Source: Chloroflexota bacterium (lineage in GTDB: Bacteria; Chloroflexota; Dehalococcoidia; UBA2979). Taken from it: a DNA stretch of 64,000 bases. The translations under genes were made by a program, and so were the position numbers. The notes beneath the pieces were generated by a model, which saw nothing but the letters and a program-made list of their open reading frames with translations, ran no database searches and was not told where the DNA came from. Of this stretch, positions 18,276-28,555 are shown in pieces (positions within the stretch are counted from its first letter, which is position 1; each line of letters starts with the position of its first letter). The DNA is taken from NCBI GenBank assembly GCA_947479915.1, contig CANKAU010000006.1:1-64000 (forward strand). Reading direction: 5' to 3'.

Positions 18276-19817
18276 CTAGTCCGCGCCGCGCCGCCGGTAC
18301 TGGATCGCCTCGGCGAGGTGCACCGTCTCGATCGCATCGGAGTTCGCGAGGTCGGCGATCGTGCGCGCTACCTTCAGCACGCGGTGGAATGCGCGCGCGG
18401 ACAGGCCCAACTGCTCCATCGCCGCCGCAAGCAGCGGCTGGGCGGCGGGCACCAGCGGCTCCTGGCAGTAGCGGCGCACCTCCAGCGGCCCCATCTCGGA
18501 GTTCGTGACGGCGGGCGAGTCCTTCAGCCGCTCCGCCTGTCGCGCCCGCGCGGCGATCACGCGCTCGCGCACCACCGCCGAGGGCTCGCCTGTCGCCTCG
18601 CCGGTCAGCTCGCTGAACTCGACGCGTGGCACCTCCACGAAGATGTCGAGGCGATCCATCAGCGGGCCGGACACGCGCCGCTGGTACCGCGAGACGGCCC
18701 CGTCCGGGCATGAGCACGACCGAAGGGAGTCGCCGTAGTAGCCACACGGGCACGGGTTCATCGCGGCGACGAGCAGGAAGCGCGCCGGGAACGCCACCGA
18801 GCCGCGGGCGCGCGAGATCGTGATCGCGCCGGCCTCCAGCGGCTCGCGCAGGGCCTCGAGCGCCGCGGCGCCGAACTCGGGGAACTCGTCGAGGAACAGC
18901 ACGCCGCGGTGCGCCAGCGAGATCTCACCCGGGCGGATGTTCGTGCCGCCCCCCACCAGACCCGCGTGGGAGATCGTGTGGTGCGGCGACCGGAACGGCC
19001 GCTCGCCCAGCAGCGGGCGGTCACGACTGAGCAGCCCCGCCACCGAGTAGATCTTCGACACCTCGATCGCCTCGGGCGGGGTGAGCGGCGCGAGGAGGCC
19101 CGGCATGGCGCGCGCGAGCAGCGTCTTCCCGGAACCTGGCGGCCCCTGCATCATGACGTTATGTCCGCCAGCGGCGGCGACCTCGAGGGCGCGCTTCACG
19201 TGCTCCTGCCCCTGCACCACCGCGAGGTCGTGCGGGTTCGAGAGCGTCGAGGCGGCCGTCACGACCGGCTCGCGCGCTTCCCACAGCGACGGATCGAGGG
19301 CGGCCTGAGCGAGCGTCTCGATGCCGAGCACGCGGATGCCGGAGACGACCGACGCCTCCTGGAGATCCTCGGCAGGCACGATCGCGGTGCCGATGCCCTC
19401 GGCGAGGCACATCGCGACGAACGGGAGCACACCGGCGACGTGGCGCAGCCGCCCGTCCAGCGACAGCTCGCCGAACAGCGCGACGTCCGACCCGAAGCGA
19501 TCGGGCACCTGCCCTGACGCCACGAGGATCGCGACGGCGATGGGCAGGTCATAGACCGGCCCCTCCTTGCGCACGTCGGCCGGCGCGAGGTTCACGGTGA
19601 TCCGGCGCAGCGGGAACTCGAAGCCGGAGTTGCGGATCGCCGCCCGCACACGCTCGCGCGCCTCCTGCACAGCGGCGTCCGGGAGCCCCACGATGTTGAA
19701 CGCGGGCAGCCCGCTGCCGATGTCCACTTCCACGTCGACCGCGATGCCCTCGATGCCCCGGAGGGCGCCGGTGCGGACGCAGGAGGGGCCGCGCTCGGAG
19801 AGCGGGTCGGCGGTCAC
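18276..19817 (-). CDS. comM: YifB/ComM family Mg-chelatase-like ATPase
   Basis: GPPGSGKTLLARAMPGLL, RPFRSPHHTISHAGLVGGG, MNPCPCGYYGD. Confidence 0.95.
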   Translation of the reverse strand: MTADPLSERGPSCVRTGALRGIEGIAVDVEVDIGSGLPAFNIVGLPDAAVQEARERVRAAIRNSGFEFPLRRITVNLAPADVRKEGPVYDLPIAVAILVASGQVPDRFGSDVALFGELSLDGRLRHVAGVLPFVAMCLAEGIGTAIVPAEDLQEASVVSGIRVLGIETLAQAALDPSLWEAREPVVTAASTLSNPHDLAVVQGQEHVKRALEVAAAGGHNVMMQGPPGSGKTLLARAMPGLLAPLTPPEAIEVSKIYSVAGLLSRDRPLLGERPFRSPHHTISHAGLVGGGTNIRPGEISLAHRGVLFLDEFPEFGAAALEALREPLEAGAITISRARGSVAFPARFLLVAAMNPCPCGYYGDSLRSCSCPDGAVSRYQRRVSGPLMDRLDIFVEVPRVEFSELTGEATGEPSAVVRERVIAARARQAERLKDSPAVTNSEMGPLEVRRYCQEPLVPAAQPLLAAAMEQLGLSARAFHRVLKVARTIADLANSDAIETVHLAEAIQYRRRGAD

Positions 19818-19971
19818 GCGCGGAGGGCCGGGGCGGGACGAGGGGTGGGGCTTCGATCAGCGCGAGCGCGACTCAGCATCCGCGGTTGCCTCACGACCGT
19901 GCGTCCAAGTGTGGGCGAATCGTGTCCGTCAGGAGTCGGGTTGTCAACGAGGCGGCGGCGCGGAAGGCCGG

Positions 19972-20562
19972 TCAGCGCGTCGCGGCGTCGAGGAAACCAA
20001 TCACGCCCGGCAGGCTCGACCCCGAGTCCGGGTCGGCGCGCTGGTTCGGCTCCACGCGGAAGCCGAGGCGACGCAGGAGCTTCAGCCCGCGGTCGTTCGC
20101 CGGCCCGACCGAGGCCACGATGCGCGTGCAGCGGAGCGAGTTGATGCCCAGCGAGATGACCGCGCCCGCCGCCTCCGCGCCATAGCCACGGTTCCAGTGC
20201 GCGCGACCGAGAGCGACCACCAGTTCGCCCTCGACGCGCCCCTCGACGGCGCCGATCGCGTCCTGCGGGGATCGCGGCTCGAAGCGCTCCCGATCCGAGG
20301 CACGACGGAGCGCCCGGATGCCCGCGACTCCGATCAGGGCATAGTCGGCGGCCCGCTCGACGGCGAGGAGGCCCGGCTCGTCCGCCTCGCGCGCGATCTG
20401 AGAGAGCAGGCCATTCGGGGAGCTGACACCCGCGAGCGACACCACGTGGCCGATCCACGGCACGGCGACCTCGTGGTCGGCGTAGAGCAAGCGGTGGATG
20501 TTCTCAAGGTCGGAGAGCGAGATGAGCCGCAGCGAGAGGCGCGACGTTTCGATGACCTTCAC
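19972..20562 (-). CDS. GNAT-family N-acetyltransferase
   Basis: RLSLRLISLSDL..., WNRGYGAEAAGAVISLGI, overlaps downstream ORF start. Confidence 0.85.
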   Translation of the reverse strand: MKVIETSRLSLRLISLSDLENIHRLLYADHEVAVPWIGHVVSLAGVSSPNGLLSQIAREADEPGLLAVERAADYALIGVAGIRALRRASDRERFEPRSPQDAIGAVEGRVEGELVVALGRAHWNRGYGAEAAGAVISLGINSLRCTRIVASVGPANDRGLKLLRRLGFRVEPNQRADPDSGSSLPGVIGFLDAATR

Positions 20563-22736
20563 GCGCCGCTACCCGACCGCCGCACGGAAATGACGCCGCG
20601 CACGCCGTCCAGGTGCGCGAGCAACTGGGCGAACTGCGCGCCGCCGGTGGTCTCGATCGTGACCTCCACGGTCACCGTCCGGTCGTCATGCTCAAGAGTG
20701 CGCAGGCCGACCATGTTCGCCCCGTGCCCGGCGATGATCGCCGTGATGTCACGCAGCAGTCCGACGCGATCCCACGCGAGCACCTCGACAGACGCGCTGT
20801 AGACGGACGACCCGCCCGGCCCCCAGTCGCACTCGACCACGCGAGCGGCATCGCGATCCCAGTGCGCGCTGCGGCAGTCAGCGCGATGCACGGTGACGCC
20901 GCGCGCGCGCGTGACGTAGCCCATGATCGGGTCACCGGGCAGCGGGCGGCAGCACTTCGCGAGCTGGACGTGGAGGCCGCCCGTGCCCAGCACGCGCACG
21001 CCCGGCGCGCCCCGCTCGACCTCGATCGTCGAGGCGGAGAGCTTCGGGGCTTCGGCCTGCGGCACGTACCCCGCGAGCTGGTTCATCAGCTTCTGCACGC
21101 CGAGGTCGCCCGAGCCGAGGGCCGCGTACAGGTCGCGCGCCCCGTCATAGCCCATCTGCTTCGCGAGGTCGCTCGGCGCGCGCTCCAGCCCGAGGCGGCG
21201 CACCTCGCGCTCGAGGATTTCCCGTCCCTTGTCCACGTTGTCGTCGCGGTGCTCGCGGCGGAACCACTGGCGCACCTTCTGGCGCGAGTGACTCGACCCG
21301 AGGTAGCCGAGCGACGGGATCAGCCAGTCGCGGGACGGCCCCTTCTGGACGCGCGACCGAATGATCTCGATCACATCGCCGTTCTTGAGCACGGTGTTCA
21401 GCGGCACCATCTTGCCGTTCACCTTCGCGCCCACGCAGTTGTAGCCGAGGTCCGTGTGGATCCGAAACGCGAAGTCGATCGGCGTGGAGCCGGCGGGCAG
21501 CACGCGCACTGCCCCCTTCGGCGTGTGCACGAAGACCTGGTCGCGGAAGACGTCCATCCGCACGGACTCGAGGAAGTCCTCCGTGCCGGAGACCTCCTGC
21601 TGCCATTCGAGGAGGTGGCGCAGCCACGCCATGCGTTCCTCGTACTGGGTGTCGCGCTTGCCGCCGGCGTCGGCCTTGTACTGCCAGTGCGCCGCGACGC
21701 CGTACTCCGCGACCTGGTGCATCTCGTAGGTGCGGATCTGCACCTCGAACGGGCGCATGTCGGGGCCGAGGACGCTCGTGTGCAGCGACTGGTACAGCGA
21801 CTCCTTCGGGCTCGCGATGTAATCGTCGAAGGTGCCGGGGATCGGGCGCCAGTGCTGGTGCACCACGCCGAGCGCGTTGTAGCAGTCGGCGATCGTCTCG
21901 ACGAACACGCGGAGTGCGAGGAGGTCGCGCATCTGGTCGAAGGAGCGGCCCTGCTCGGCGTAGCGCTGCATCTTCTCCGCGATGGACTTGAGGTGCTTCA
22001 CCCGGCTGGTGACCTCGGCGGTGACGCCGGCCGCCGCGAGGATCTCCTTGAGCTCGGTCTCCAGCTGGCGCACGTAGCGCTCACGCTCCGAGCGGCGGGA
22101 GGCGACCATGCTGGCGACGCGGTGATACGTCTCGGGCTCCAAGTACCGGAACGCGAGGTCTTCCAGCTCCCATTTGAACTGCCACACGCCGAGGCGCGAC
22201 GCGAGCGGGGCGTAAATGTCCATCGTCTCGCGGGCGAGCGCCTGCTGGCGGCTGCTGCCCAGATGCTCCAGCGTCCGCATGTTGTGCAGCCGGTCGGCCA
22301 TCTTCACGATGACGACGCGCACGTCCTCCGCCATCGCGAGGAACATCTTGCGGAGCGTTTCGGCGTCGGCCTGCTCCGCGTCCATCGAGCGGTCGGGGAG
22401 CTTCTCGATCTTCGTCGCGCCCTCGACGAGGAGCGTGACGTCCGGGCCAAACTTGGATCGAAGCTGCTCCGGCGTAACCCCGCAGTCCTCGATCGTGTCG
22501 TGGAGCAGCGCGGCGGCCAGGGTAGGCGCGTCCATGTGCAACTCGGCACAGAGGCGAGCGACGGCGATGGGATGGATGACGTAGGGCTCGCCAGAGCGGC
22601 GCTTCTGGCCCTCGTGCTTCTCGATCGCGTACTCGAGGGCGCGTTCCACCTGCTCGACGCGGTCGGGTGGGAGATACCCGGCGGCCTCTTCGAGCAGCTC
22701 CGTGGCGCCGGCAGGCAGCGGCTTCGAGACGACCAT
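20559..22736 (-). CDS. relA/spoT: bifunctional (p)ppGpp synthetase/hydrolase
   Basis: HD-domain LLHDTIEDCGVT, YQSLHTSVLGP, TGS and C-terminal ACT domain. Confidence 0.97.
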   Translation of the reverse strand: MVVSKPLPAGATELLEEAAGYLPPDRVEQVERALEYAIEKHEGQKRRSGEPYVIHPIAVARLCAELHMDAPTLAAALLHDTIEDCGVTPEQLRSKFGPDVTLLVEGATKIEKLPDRSMDAEQADAETLRKMFLAMAEDVRVVIVKMADRLHNMRTLEHLGSSRQQALARETMDIYAPLASRLGVWQFKWELEDLAFRYLEPETYHRVASMVASRRSERERYVRQLETELKEILAAAGVTAEVTSRVKHLKSIAEKMQRYAEQGRSFDQMRDLLALRVFVETIADCYNALGVVHQHWRPIPGTFDDYIASPKESLYQSLHTSVLGPDMRPFEVQIRTYEMHQVAEYGVAAHWQYKADAGGKRDTQYEERMAWLRHLLEWQQEVSGTEDFLESVRMDVFRDQVFVHTPKGAVRVLPAGSTPIDFAFRIHTDLGYNCVGAKVNGKMVPLNTVLKNGDVIEIIRSRVQKGPSRDWLIPSLGYLGSSHSRQKVRQWFRREHRDDNVDKGREILEREVRRLGLERAPSDLAKQMGYDGARDLYAALGSGDLGVQKLMNQLAGYVPQAEAPKLSASTIEVERGAPGVRVLGTGGLHVQLAKCCRPLPGDPIMGYVTRARGVTVHRADCRSAHWDRDAARVVECDWGPGGSSVYSASVEVLAWDRVGLLRDITAIIAGHGANMVGLRTLEHDDRTVTVEVTIETTGGAQFAQLLAHLDGVRGVISVRRSGSGA

Positions 22737-22803
22737 AAGCGCGAGTATACGACCTCGCCCCGCTCCGGGCCGTTCGGCGCGCCACGCCCATCTCCGACAA
22801 TCA

Positions 22804-22832
22804 TTGCCCGGGCCACGGGGCGTCCGTAGACT
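22804..22832 (+). promoter_or_regulatory. putative promoter of hisS (leaderless)
   Basis: TTGCCC - 17 nt - TAGACT, then CCCCCC directly before ATG. Confidence 0.6.
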
Positions 22833-22838
22833 CCCCCC

Positions 22839-24116
22839 ATGGCTTCACCTCGCGCCCCCCGCGGCATGCACGACACCCTGCCCGAGGACTCGGAACTCTG
22901 GCGCTTCATCCGCGACACCGCGGAGCGCGTCGCGCGCCTGTACGACTACCGCGCCATCGAGACGCCGATCGTGGAGGACGCCTCCGTCTTCCTGCACACC
23001 GCGGGCGATGAGTCCGACATCGTGCAGAAGGAGGTCTACCTCTTCGAGGATCGGGGCGGCGACCGCCTCGCGCTCCGGCCGGAGGGCACCGCTGCCGCCT
23101 GCCGCGCCTACATCGAACACGGGATGTCGAGCCGCCCGCAGCCCGTGCGGCTGTTCTACTTCGGCCCGTTCTTCCGCTACGACCGCCCGCAGGCCGGGCG
23201 CTACCGCCAGCTGCACCAGTTCGGTGTCGAGGCGATCGGCACCGACTCGCCCGCCGCCGACGCAGAGCTGATCGACCTGCAGCTGACGCTCTACCGCGAG
23301 CTCGGCTTCGGCGACGACCTCGTGCTTCGCATCAACTCCATCGGCACCGCGGAGACGCGTCGCAACTTCGCGAAGGTGCTAGAGGCACACTTCATCCCGC
23401 ACCTCGAAACGCTGTCGCGCGACTCGCAGCGACGCTTCGAGACGAACATCCTGCGCATCCTCGACTCCAAGGAGGACGCGGGGCACGTCGCCGTCCTCAG
23501 CGCGCCGAGCATCCTCGACTACCTCTCGCCGGAGGACGCCGAGCACTTCGAGGCCGTGAAGGCGCACCTGGACGCGCTCGGCATCAAGTACGAGATCGAC
23601 CCGCGCATCGTGCGCGGGCTGGACTACTACGCGCGCACCGTGTGGGAGGTCGAGCCGCCCGGCGCGGGTGGCCAGTCCACGATCGGCGCGGGTGGCCGCT
23701 ACGACGGGTTGATCGAGGTCCTCGGTGGCCCCGCGACCCCGGCGGTCGGCTTCGCGACCGGCATCGAGCGCATCGCGCTGAACATGCGGGAGCGCGGCCT
23801 CGGCCCGACCGAGGAGAGCGCGCCGGACGTCGTCACGATCCCGCTCGGCGATCGCGGTGCCGCCGCAGCGGCGCAGGCCGCAGCGATCCTCCGGCGCGCG
23901 GACATCTCGGTGCGCAACGGCCTGCCCGGCCGCTCGATGAAGGCCGCGATGCGCGGTGCCGGCGTCTCCGGCGCTCGCTACGCGCTCATCGTCGGCGACG
24001 CGGAGGCCGAGGCCGGCACGGTCGTCCTCAAGCCCCTGCGCGGCGACGAAGAGCAGCGGACGGTCGCGGTCGCAGACCTCGGCAGCCTCGGCCCATCGCT
24101 CACCGACCGCGCCTAA
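22839..24116 (+). CDS. hisS: histidyl-tRNA synthetase
   Basis: LRPEGTAAACRAYIEHGM, RGLDYYARTVWEV, GGRYDGLIEVLGG. Confidence 0.97.
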   Translation: MASPRAPRGMHDTLPEDSELWRFIRDTAERVARLYDYRAIETPIVEDASVFLHTAGDESDIVQKEVYLFEDRGGDRLALRPEGTAAACRAYIEHGMSSRPQPVRLFYFGPFFRYDRPQAGRYRQLHQFGVEAIGTDSPAADAELIDLQLTLYRELGFGDDLVLRINSIGTAETRRNFAKVLEAHFIPHLETLSRDSQRRFETNILRILDSKEDAGHVAVLSAPSILDYLSPEDAEHFEAVKAHLDALGIKYEIDPRIVRGLDYYARTVWEVEPPGAGGQSTIGAGGRYDGLIEVLGGPATPAVGFATGIERIALNMRERGLGPTEESAPDVVTIPLGDRGAAAAAQAAAILRRADISVRNGLPGRSMKAAMRGAGVSGARYALIVGDAEAEAGTVVLKPLRGDEEQRTVAVADLGSLGPSLTDRA

Positions 24117-24141
24117 CTCCACCCGCTGGTAACCTGTACCC

Positions 24142-25209
24142 ATGTTCGAACGACTGGCCGAGATCGAAGCGCGCTTCGAGGAGTTGACCCGGCTCCTCTC
24201 CGACCCCGACGTGCTGGCGGATCACCGCCGCGTCGAGGAGATCGCGCGCGAGCGCTCCCAGAGCGAGAAGGTCGTCGCCCTCTACCGCAAGTACCGACAG
24301 GCGCAGGACGACTTCGCGGAGGCGCGCGCGCTCCTCGGCGACGCGGACGCGGACATGCGTGAGTTCGGGCGCACCGAGGCAGAGCGGCTCGAGGCCGAGA
24401 TGGCGCGACTGGAGCACGACCTGCAGATCGCGCTGCTTCCCACCGACAAGGCCGACGAGCGCGACGTGATCATCGAGATCCGTGCCGGCACCGGCGGCGA
24501 CGAGGCCGGGCTGTTCGCGGCCGACCTCTTCGGCATGTACCAGCGGTACGCCGAGCGCCAGAACTGGAAGACCGAGGTCCTGAACACCAGCGTGAACGAG
24601 GCCGGTGGCTACCGCGAAATTACCTTCGAGGTCCACGGCAAGGGCGCCTATTCGCGCATGAAGTATGAGTCCGGCGTGCACCGCGTCCAGCGCGTGCCCA
24701 GCACGGAGACGCAGGGCCGCATCCACACCTCCACCGCCACGGTCGCCGTGATGCCCGAGGTGGACGAGGTGGAGGTCGACCTGAACTGGGACGACGTCCG
24801 TATCGACATCTTCCACTCGGGCGGCGCGGGCGGTCAGAACGTCAACAAGGTCGCCACCGCCGTGCGCATGACGCACAACCCCACGGGCATCGTCGTGCAG
24901 TGCCAGGACGAGCGATCGCAGTCGAAGAACCGCGCGAAGGCCGAGGCTGTGCTGCGCGCGCGCATCTACGACATGGAGCGCCAGAAGCAGGACGCCGAGC
25001 AGGCCTCGAACCGCAAGGCGCAGGTGGGCACCGGCGACCGCGCGGAGAAGATCCGCACGTACAACTTCCCGCAGGATCGCATCACCGACCACCGCGTGAA
25101 CCTGACAACGCACGGCATCCCGCGCGTGCTCGACGGCGAGCTCGACCCGCTGATCGATGCGGTCGCGGCGGACGAGCAGGCACGCCTCCTCGCCGCTGTC
25201 GGCGTGTAG
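24142..25209 (+). CDS. prfA: peptide chain release factor 1
   Basis: GTGGDEAGLFA, SGGAGGQNVNKV (GGQ). Confidence 0.97.
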   Translation: MFERLAEIEARFEELTRLLSDPDVLADHRRVEEIARERSQSEKVVALYRKYRQAQDDFAEARALLGDADADMREFGRTEAERLEAEMARLEHDLQIALLPTDKADERDVIIEIRAGTGGDEAGLFAADLFGMYQRYAERQNWKTEVLNTSVNEAGGYREITFEVHGKGAYSRMKYESGVHRVQRVPSTETQGRIHTSTATVAVMPEVDEVEVDLNWDDVRIDIFHSGGAGGQNVNKVATAVRMTHNPTGIVVQCQDERSQSKNRAKAEAVLRARIYDMERQKQDAEQASNRKAQVGTGDRAEKIRTYNFPQDRITDHRVNLTTHGIPRVLDGELDPLIDAVAADEQARLLAAVGV

Positions 25210-25222
25210 GACGACCGCTCCC

Positions 25223-26056
25223 ATGCCACCGGGGAGCGCCCTGATCACCAGCACCGGCAACGCGCGCGTCAAGCTGGTGCGCTCTCTGCGCGCGCGCCGT
25301 GAGCGCGATCACACCGGCCTCGCGTGGGTCGAGGGCATCCGCCCCACCGTGGAGGCGCTGCAGCTCAACGCCCCCGTCGACACCCTCGTCGTCGCGCCCG
25401 ACCTCCTGAGCAGTGACTTCGCGCGCGACGCCGTCGAGGGCGCGCGCCTCGACGGCATCGAGATCATGGAAGTCAGCGGTGCCGTGTTCCGCTCGCTTTC
25501 CGATCGCGACGGCCCGCAGGGCCTCGGCGCGATCGTGCGCCAGCAGTGGCTCTCGCTGCCGGATGTGCGTCTCGCCGAGGGCAACCGGTGGGTGGCACTG
25601 GCCTCGGTCGCGGATCCCGGAAACCTCGGCACGATCCTGCGCACCTGCGACGGCTCCGACGCCGAGGGCGTCATCCTGCTCGATTCCAGCACTGACCCGT
25701 ACGACCCCGCCGCGATGCGCGCGAGTATGGGCGCAGTGTTCTCGCGCCGCCTCGTGCGCGCCACGTTCGAGGCGTTCGCGACGTGGGTCCGTACCGAGGG
25801 CGCGACCGTTGTCGGCGCGTCCGACCGGGCGCCCTCGACCTACCGCGAGGCGTCCTACGGCGACCGGACGGTGCTGCTGATGGGCAGCGAACGCGAGGGC
25901 CTGACCACCGAACAGCAGACGCTCTGCGACCAGATGGTGAGCATCCCCATGCGCGGCCGTGCGGACTCGCTGAACCTCGCCGTCGCGACCGCGATCCTGC
26001 TGTACGAGGTCCTCGACCGCCGCGATACAGCGGCCGATGACGAGTCCCGCGCGTGA
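25223..26056 (+). CDS. TrmH/SpoU-family RNA methyltransferase
   Basis: DPGNLGTILRTCDGS, MGSEREGLT, SIPMRGRADSLNLAVATAILLYE. Confidence 0.93.
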   Translation: MPPGSALITSTGNARVKLVRSLRARRERDHTGLAWVEGIRPTVEALQLNAPVDTLVVAPDLLSSDFARDAVEGARLDGIEIMEVSGAVFRSLSDRDGPQGLGAIVRQQWLSLPDVRLAEGNRWVALASVADPGNLGTILRTCDGSDAEGVILLDSSTDPYDPAAMRASMGAVFSRRLVRATFEAFATWVRTEGATVVGASDRAPSTYREASYGDRTVLLMGSEREGLTTEQQTLCDQMVSIPMRGRADSLNLAVATAILLYEVLDRRDTAADDESRA

Positions 26057-27003
26057 CCGGCCCGCGCGAGTTGCGCATGACCGAGCCGCTGCGCGACATC
26101 CTCCGGCGCGCGGCGGAGCGATTGGTCGCCGTCCACGCGTCCGAGGACCTGGACGAGGCCTCGTTGGAGGCTGACCTGCTCTTCGGCCTCGCGAGCGGCC
26201 TCGACCGGTCGCACGTCATCGCCGCCGGGGCCAGGCCGCCGCATGCGGACGCCCTCGTGGCGTTCGAGACGCTGCTTGCGCGGCGCCTACAGCACGAGCC
26301 GCTGGCCTACATCCTCGGCGCGCGCGAGTTCTTCGGCATGACGTTCGAGGTGGGCCCCGGCTGCCTCATCCCGCGCCCCGAGACGGAGACGCTGGTGGAG
26401 GCGGCACTGGCCGCGATCACCGAGCACCCACGCCACCGCCGCCTCGTGCGGGTGGCCGACATCGGTACCGGGTCGGGCGCGATCGCGCTGTCGATCGCGC
26501 AACACGCCCCCTCGACGAAGGTCTACGGGATCGACGTATCGGGCGACGCGCTGAAGTGGGCAGCGCGGAACATGCGCCGCTTCGCGCTGCAGGAGCGCGT
26601 GGTGCTGCTGACCGGCGACCTCGCCGAGCCGCTGTCGGAACCGATCGACGTGCTGTGCGCCAACCTCCCCTACGTCCCGACCGACGACTACGAAGGCCTG
26701 CCCGACGAGATCCGCGCCTCCGAGCCCCAGATCGCCGTCGAGGGCGGCCCGACTGGCATCGAGCTCATCGCGCGCCTCGCGGATCAGCTCGCGGCGCACC
26801 TCGCCGAGGATTGCGCCGCGGCGATCTTCGAACTGGGCGCGGGGCAGGCGAGCTGGGTCGAGGAGCTTGTCGTGAAGGCGCTCACCGCCGCGGGCCGTGG
26901 CCCCCTCGACGTGCGCGTTCACCGCGACCTGCGTGGCATCCGCCGCGTCGTCGAGGTGCGCTACGGCTACCCGCTGCCTGAGGCACGCGAGCCCGGGGCG
27001 TAG
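26053..27003 (+). CDS. prmC: peptide chain release factor N5-glutamine methyltransferase
   Basis: IPRPETETLVE, ADIGTGSGAIALSIA, NLPYVP; adjacent to prfA. Confidence 0.95.
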   Translation: MTGPRELRMTEPLRDILRRAAERLVAVHASEDLDEASLEADLLFGLASGLDRSHVIAAGARPPHADALVAFETLLARRLQHEPLAYILGAREFFGMTFEVGPGCLIPRPETETLVEAALAAITEHPRHRRLVRVADIGTGSGAIALSIAQHAPSTKVYGIDVSGDALKWAARNMRRFALQERVVLLTGDLAEPLSEPIDVLCANLPYVPTDDYEGLPDEIRASEPQIAVEGGPTGIELIARLADQLAAHLAEDCAAAIFELGAGQASWVEELVVKALTAAGRGPLDVRVHRDLRGIRRVVEVRYGYPLPEAREPGA

Positions 27004-27017
27004 CCTCCGGGACACGA

Positions 27018-27043
27018 ACGAGGCGGGCTCTCGCCCGCCTCGT
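27018..27043. terminator. hairpin terminator
   Basis: ACGAGGCGGGC-tctc-GCCCGCCTCGT, 11-bp perfect stem between convergent genes. Confidence 0.75.
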
Positions 27044-27066
27044 CCTCACGTTCGTCGGCACGACCG

Positions 27067-27357
27067 CTACAGCGGCACGCGGCCCCAGACCAGCATGTCG
27101 TCCGGGTGATCGCCGTCCTCGATGGTCGTCAGGGTGACGGGCCAGCGGACGCCGTAGCGGGCGAACATCAACTCGTAGCGGCCGGGCGACAGGCGCCGAC
27201 GCGGCTGCAGCAGGTGGTGCGGCGAGCCGTCCTCGCGCACCACGTAGAGCTTGCCAATCGCGATCGGCGTGTAGTTGCCCGGGCGGAACGCCCACACGAT
27301 CCGGCTCGGCCCGAGGACCGGACGGAGCGCCTCGGCGGTCGAAGATGCGTCGGTCAT
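27067..27357 (-). CDS. hypothetical protein
   Basis: 96-aa ORF immediately downstream of the guaB3-like gene. Confidence 0.6.
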   Translation of the reverse strand: MTDASSTAEALRPVLGPSRIVWAFRPGNYTPIAIGKLYVVREDGSPHHLLQPRRRLSPGRYELMFARYGVRWPVTLTTIEDGDHPDDMLVWGRVPL

Positions 27358-27358
27358 G

Positions 27359-28555
27359 CTAGATGCCGGCCGGCCGCGTCTGCGCCATCTGGTAGATCTT
27401 GCCTTCCGTCTTGATGGACGGGGCGATGATCATCCGCGCGTCGTGGAAGTCCTGGATCGTCTGCGCACCGCACGTCGCCATCGAGGTGCGCAGCGCACCG
27501 ACGAGGTTCTCGGTGCCGTCCGTCTTCGAGGTCGGGCCGAAGAGCAGCGTCTCGACGGTGTGCGTCTGGCCGACCTTCACGCGCACGCCGCGCGGAAGCT
27601 CCTGGTTCGGGGTCGCCATGCCCCAGTGGAAGCCTCGACCCGGCGCGCCGATGGTGCCGGCGAACGGCGAGCCGATCATGACAGCATCCGCGCCGGCGCA
27701 GATCGACTTGGACACGTCACCACCGGTGCGGAGGCCGCCGTCCGTGATGATCGGGACGTAGCGCCCGGTGCGCTCGAAGTAGACATCGCGCGCGTGCGCC
27801 GTCTCGATCGTCGCCGTGACCTGCGGCATACCGATGCCGAGGACCTCGCGCGAGGTGCAGGCCGCGCCGGGGCCGACGCCGATGAGGATGGCGTCGACGC
27901 CGGTCTCCATCAGCTCGATCGTGGCGGTGAAGTCGACCGTGTTGCCGACGATGATCGGCACGCCCGTCATCTGCTGCACGAGCTCGTCCAACTGGAGGCC
28001 CTTGAGCGACTTCGACATGTGGCGCGCCGTGGTGACGGTGCTGGCAACGACGAAGAAGTCGACGCCGGCGTCCTTGCAGATCGGCGCGAGGCGCTTGGTG
28101 TTCTGGGGGGTGGCGCCCACGATTGCCATGCCGCCGCCAGCCTTGATCTCCTCGACGCGCTGGCCGACCAGGTGCTCCTTCACGGGCTCCTGGTAGACGC
28201 GCTGGATGATCTTGGTGGAGGTCTCCAGGTCAGCGGCCGCGATCTCCTCAAGCACGCCGTCGGCGTCCTCGTAGCGCGTCCACAACCCATCGAGGTTGAG
28301 GACGGCAAGCCCGCCGAGCTTGCTGAACTTCACGGCGAAGTTCGGGTCGACCACACCGTCCATGGAGGACGCGAGGATCGGCACGGGGAAGCTGTGCTCG
28401 CCGAGGTGGAACTCGGTGGAGACCATCTCAGGGTTGGTGGTCACCGCACCGGGCACGATGGCGACATCGTCGAACCCGTATGCGTGCTCCAGAGTCTTGC
28501 GCGTCGCGGTGGACGCCGCTCCAGCCGAAGATTGAGGTCGCTCGCTCAGTACCAC
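27359..28555 (-). CDS. GuaB3-family IMP dehydrogenase-related protein
   Basis: IMPDH barrel motifs ILASSMDGVV, VGVGPGAACTSREVLGIGMPQ, ITDGGLRTGGDVSK; GTG start 28555 with AGGGGG RBS. Confidence 0.9.
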   Translation of the reverse strand: MVLSERPQSSAGAASTATRKTLEHAYGFDDVAIVPGAVTTNPEMVSTEFHLGEHSFPVPILASSMDGVVDPNFAVKFSKLGGLAVLNLDGLWTRYEDADGVLEEIAAADLETSTKIIQRVYQEPVKEHLVGQRVEEIKAGGGMAIVGATPQNTKRLAPICKDAGVDFFVVASTVTTARHMSKSLKGLQLDELVQQMTGVPIIVGNTVDFTATIELMETGVDAILIGVGPGAACTSREVLGIGMPQVTATIETAHARDVYFERTGRYVPIITDGGLRTGGDVSKSICAGADAVMIGSPFAGTIGAPGRGFHWGMATPNQELPRGVRVKVGQTHTVETLLFGPTSKTDGTENLVGALRTSMATCGAQTIQDFHDARMIIAPSIKTEGKIYQMAQTRPAGI

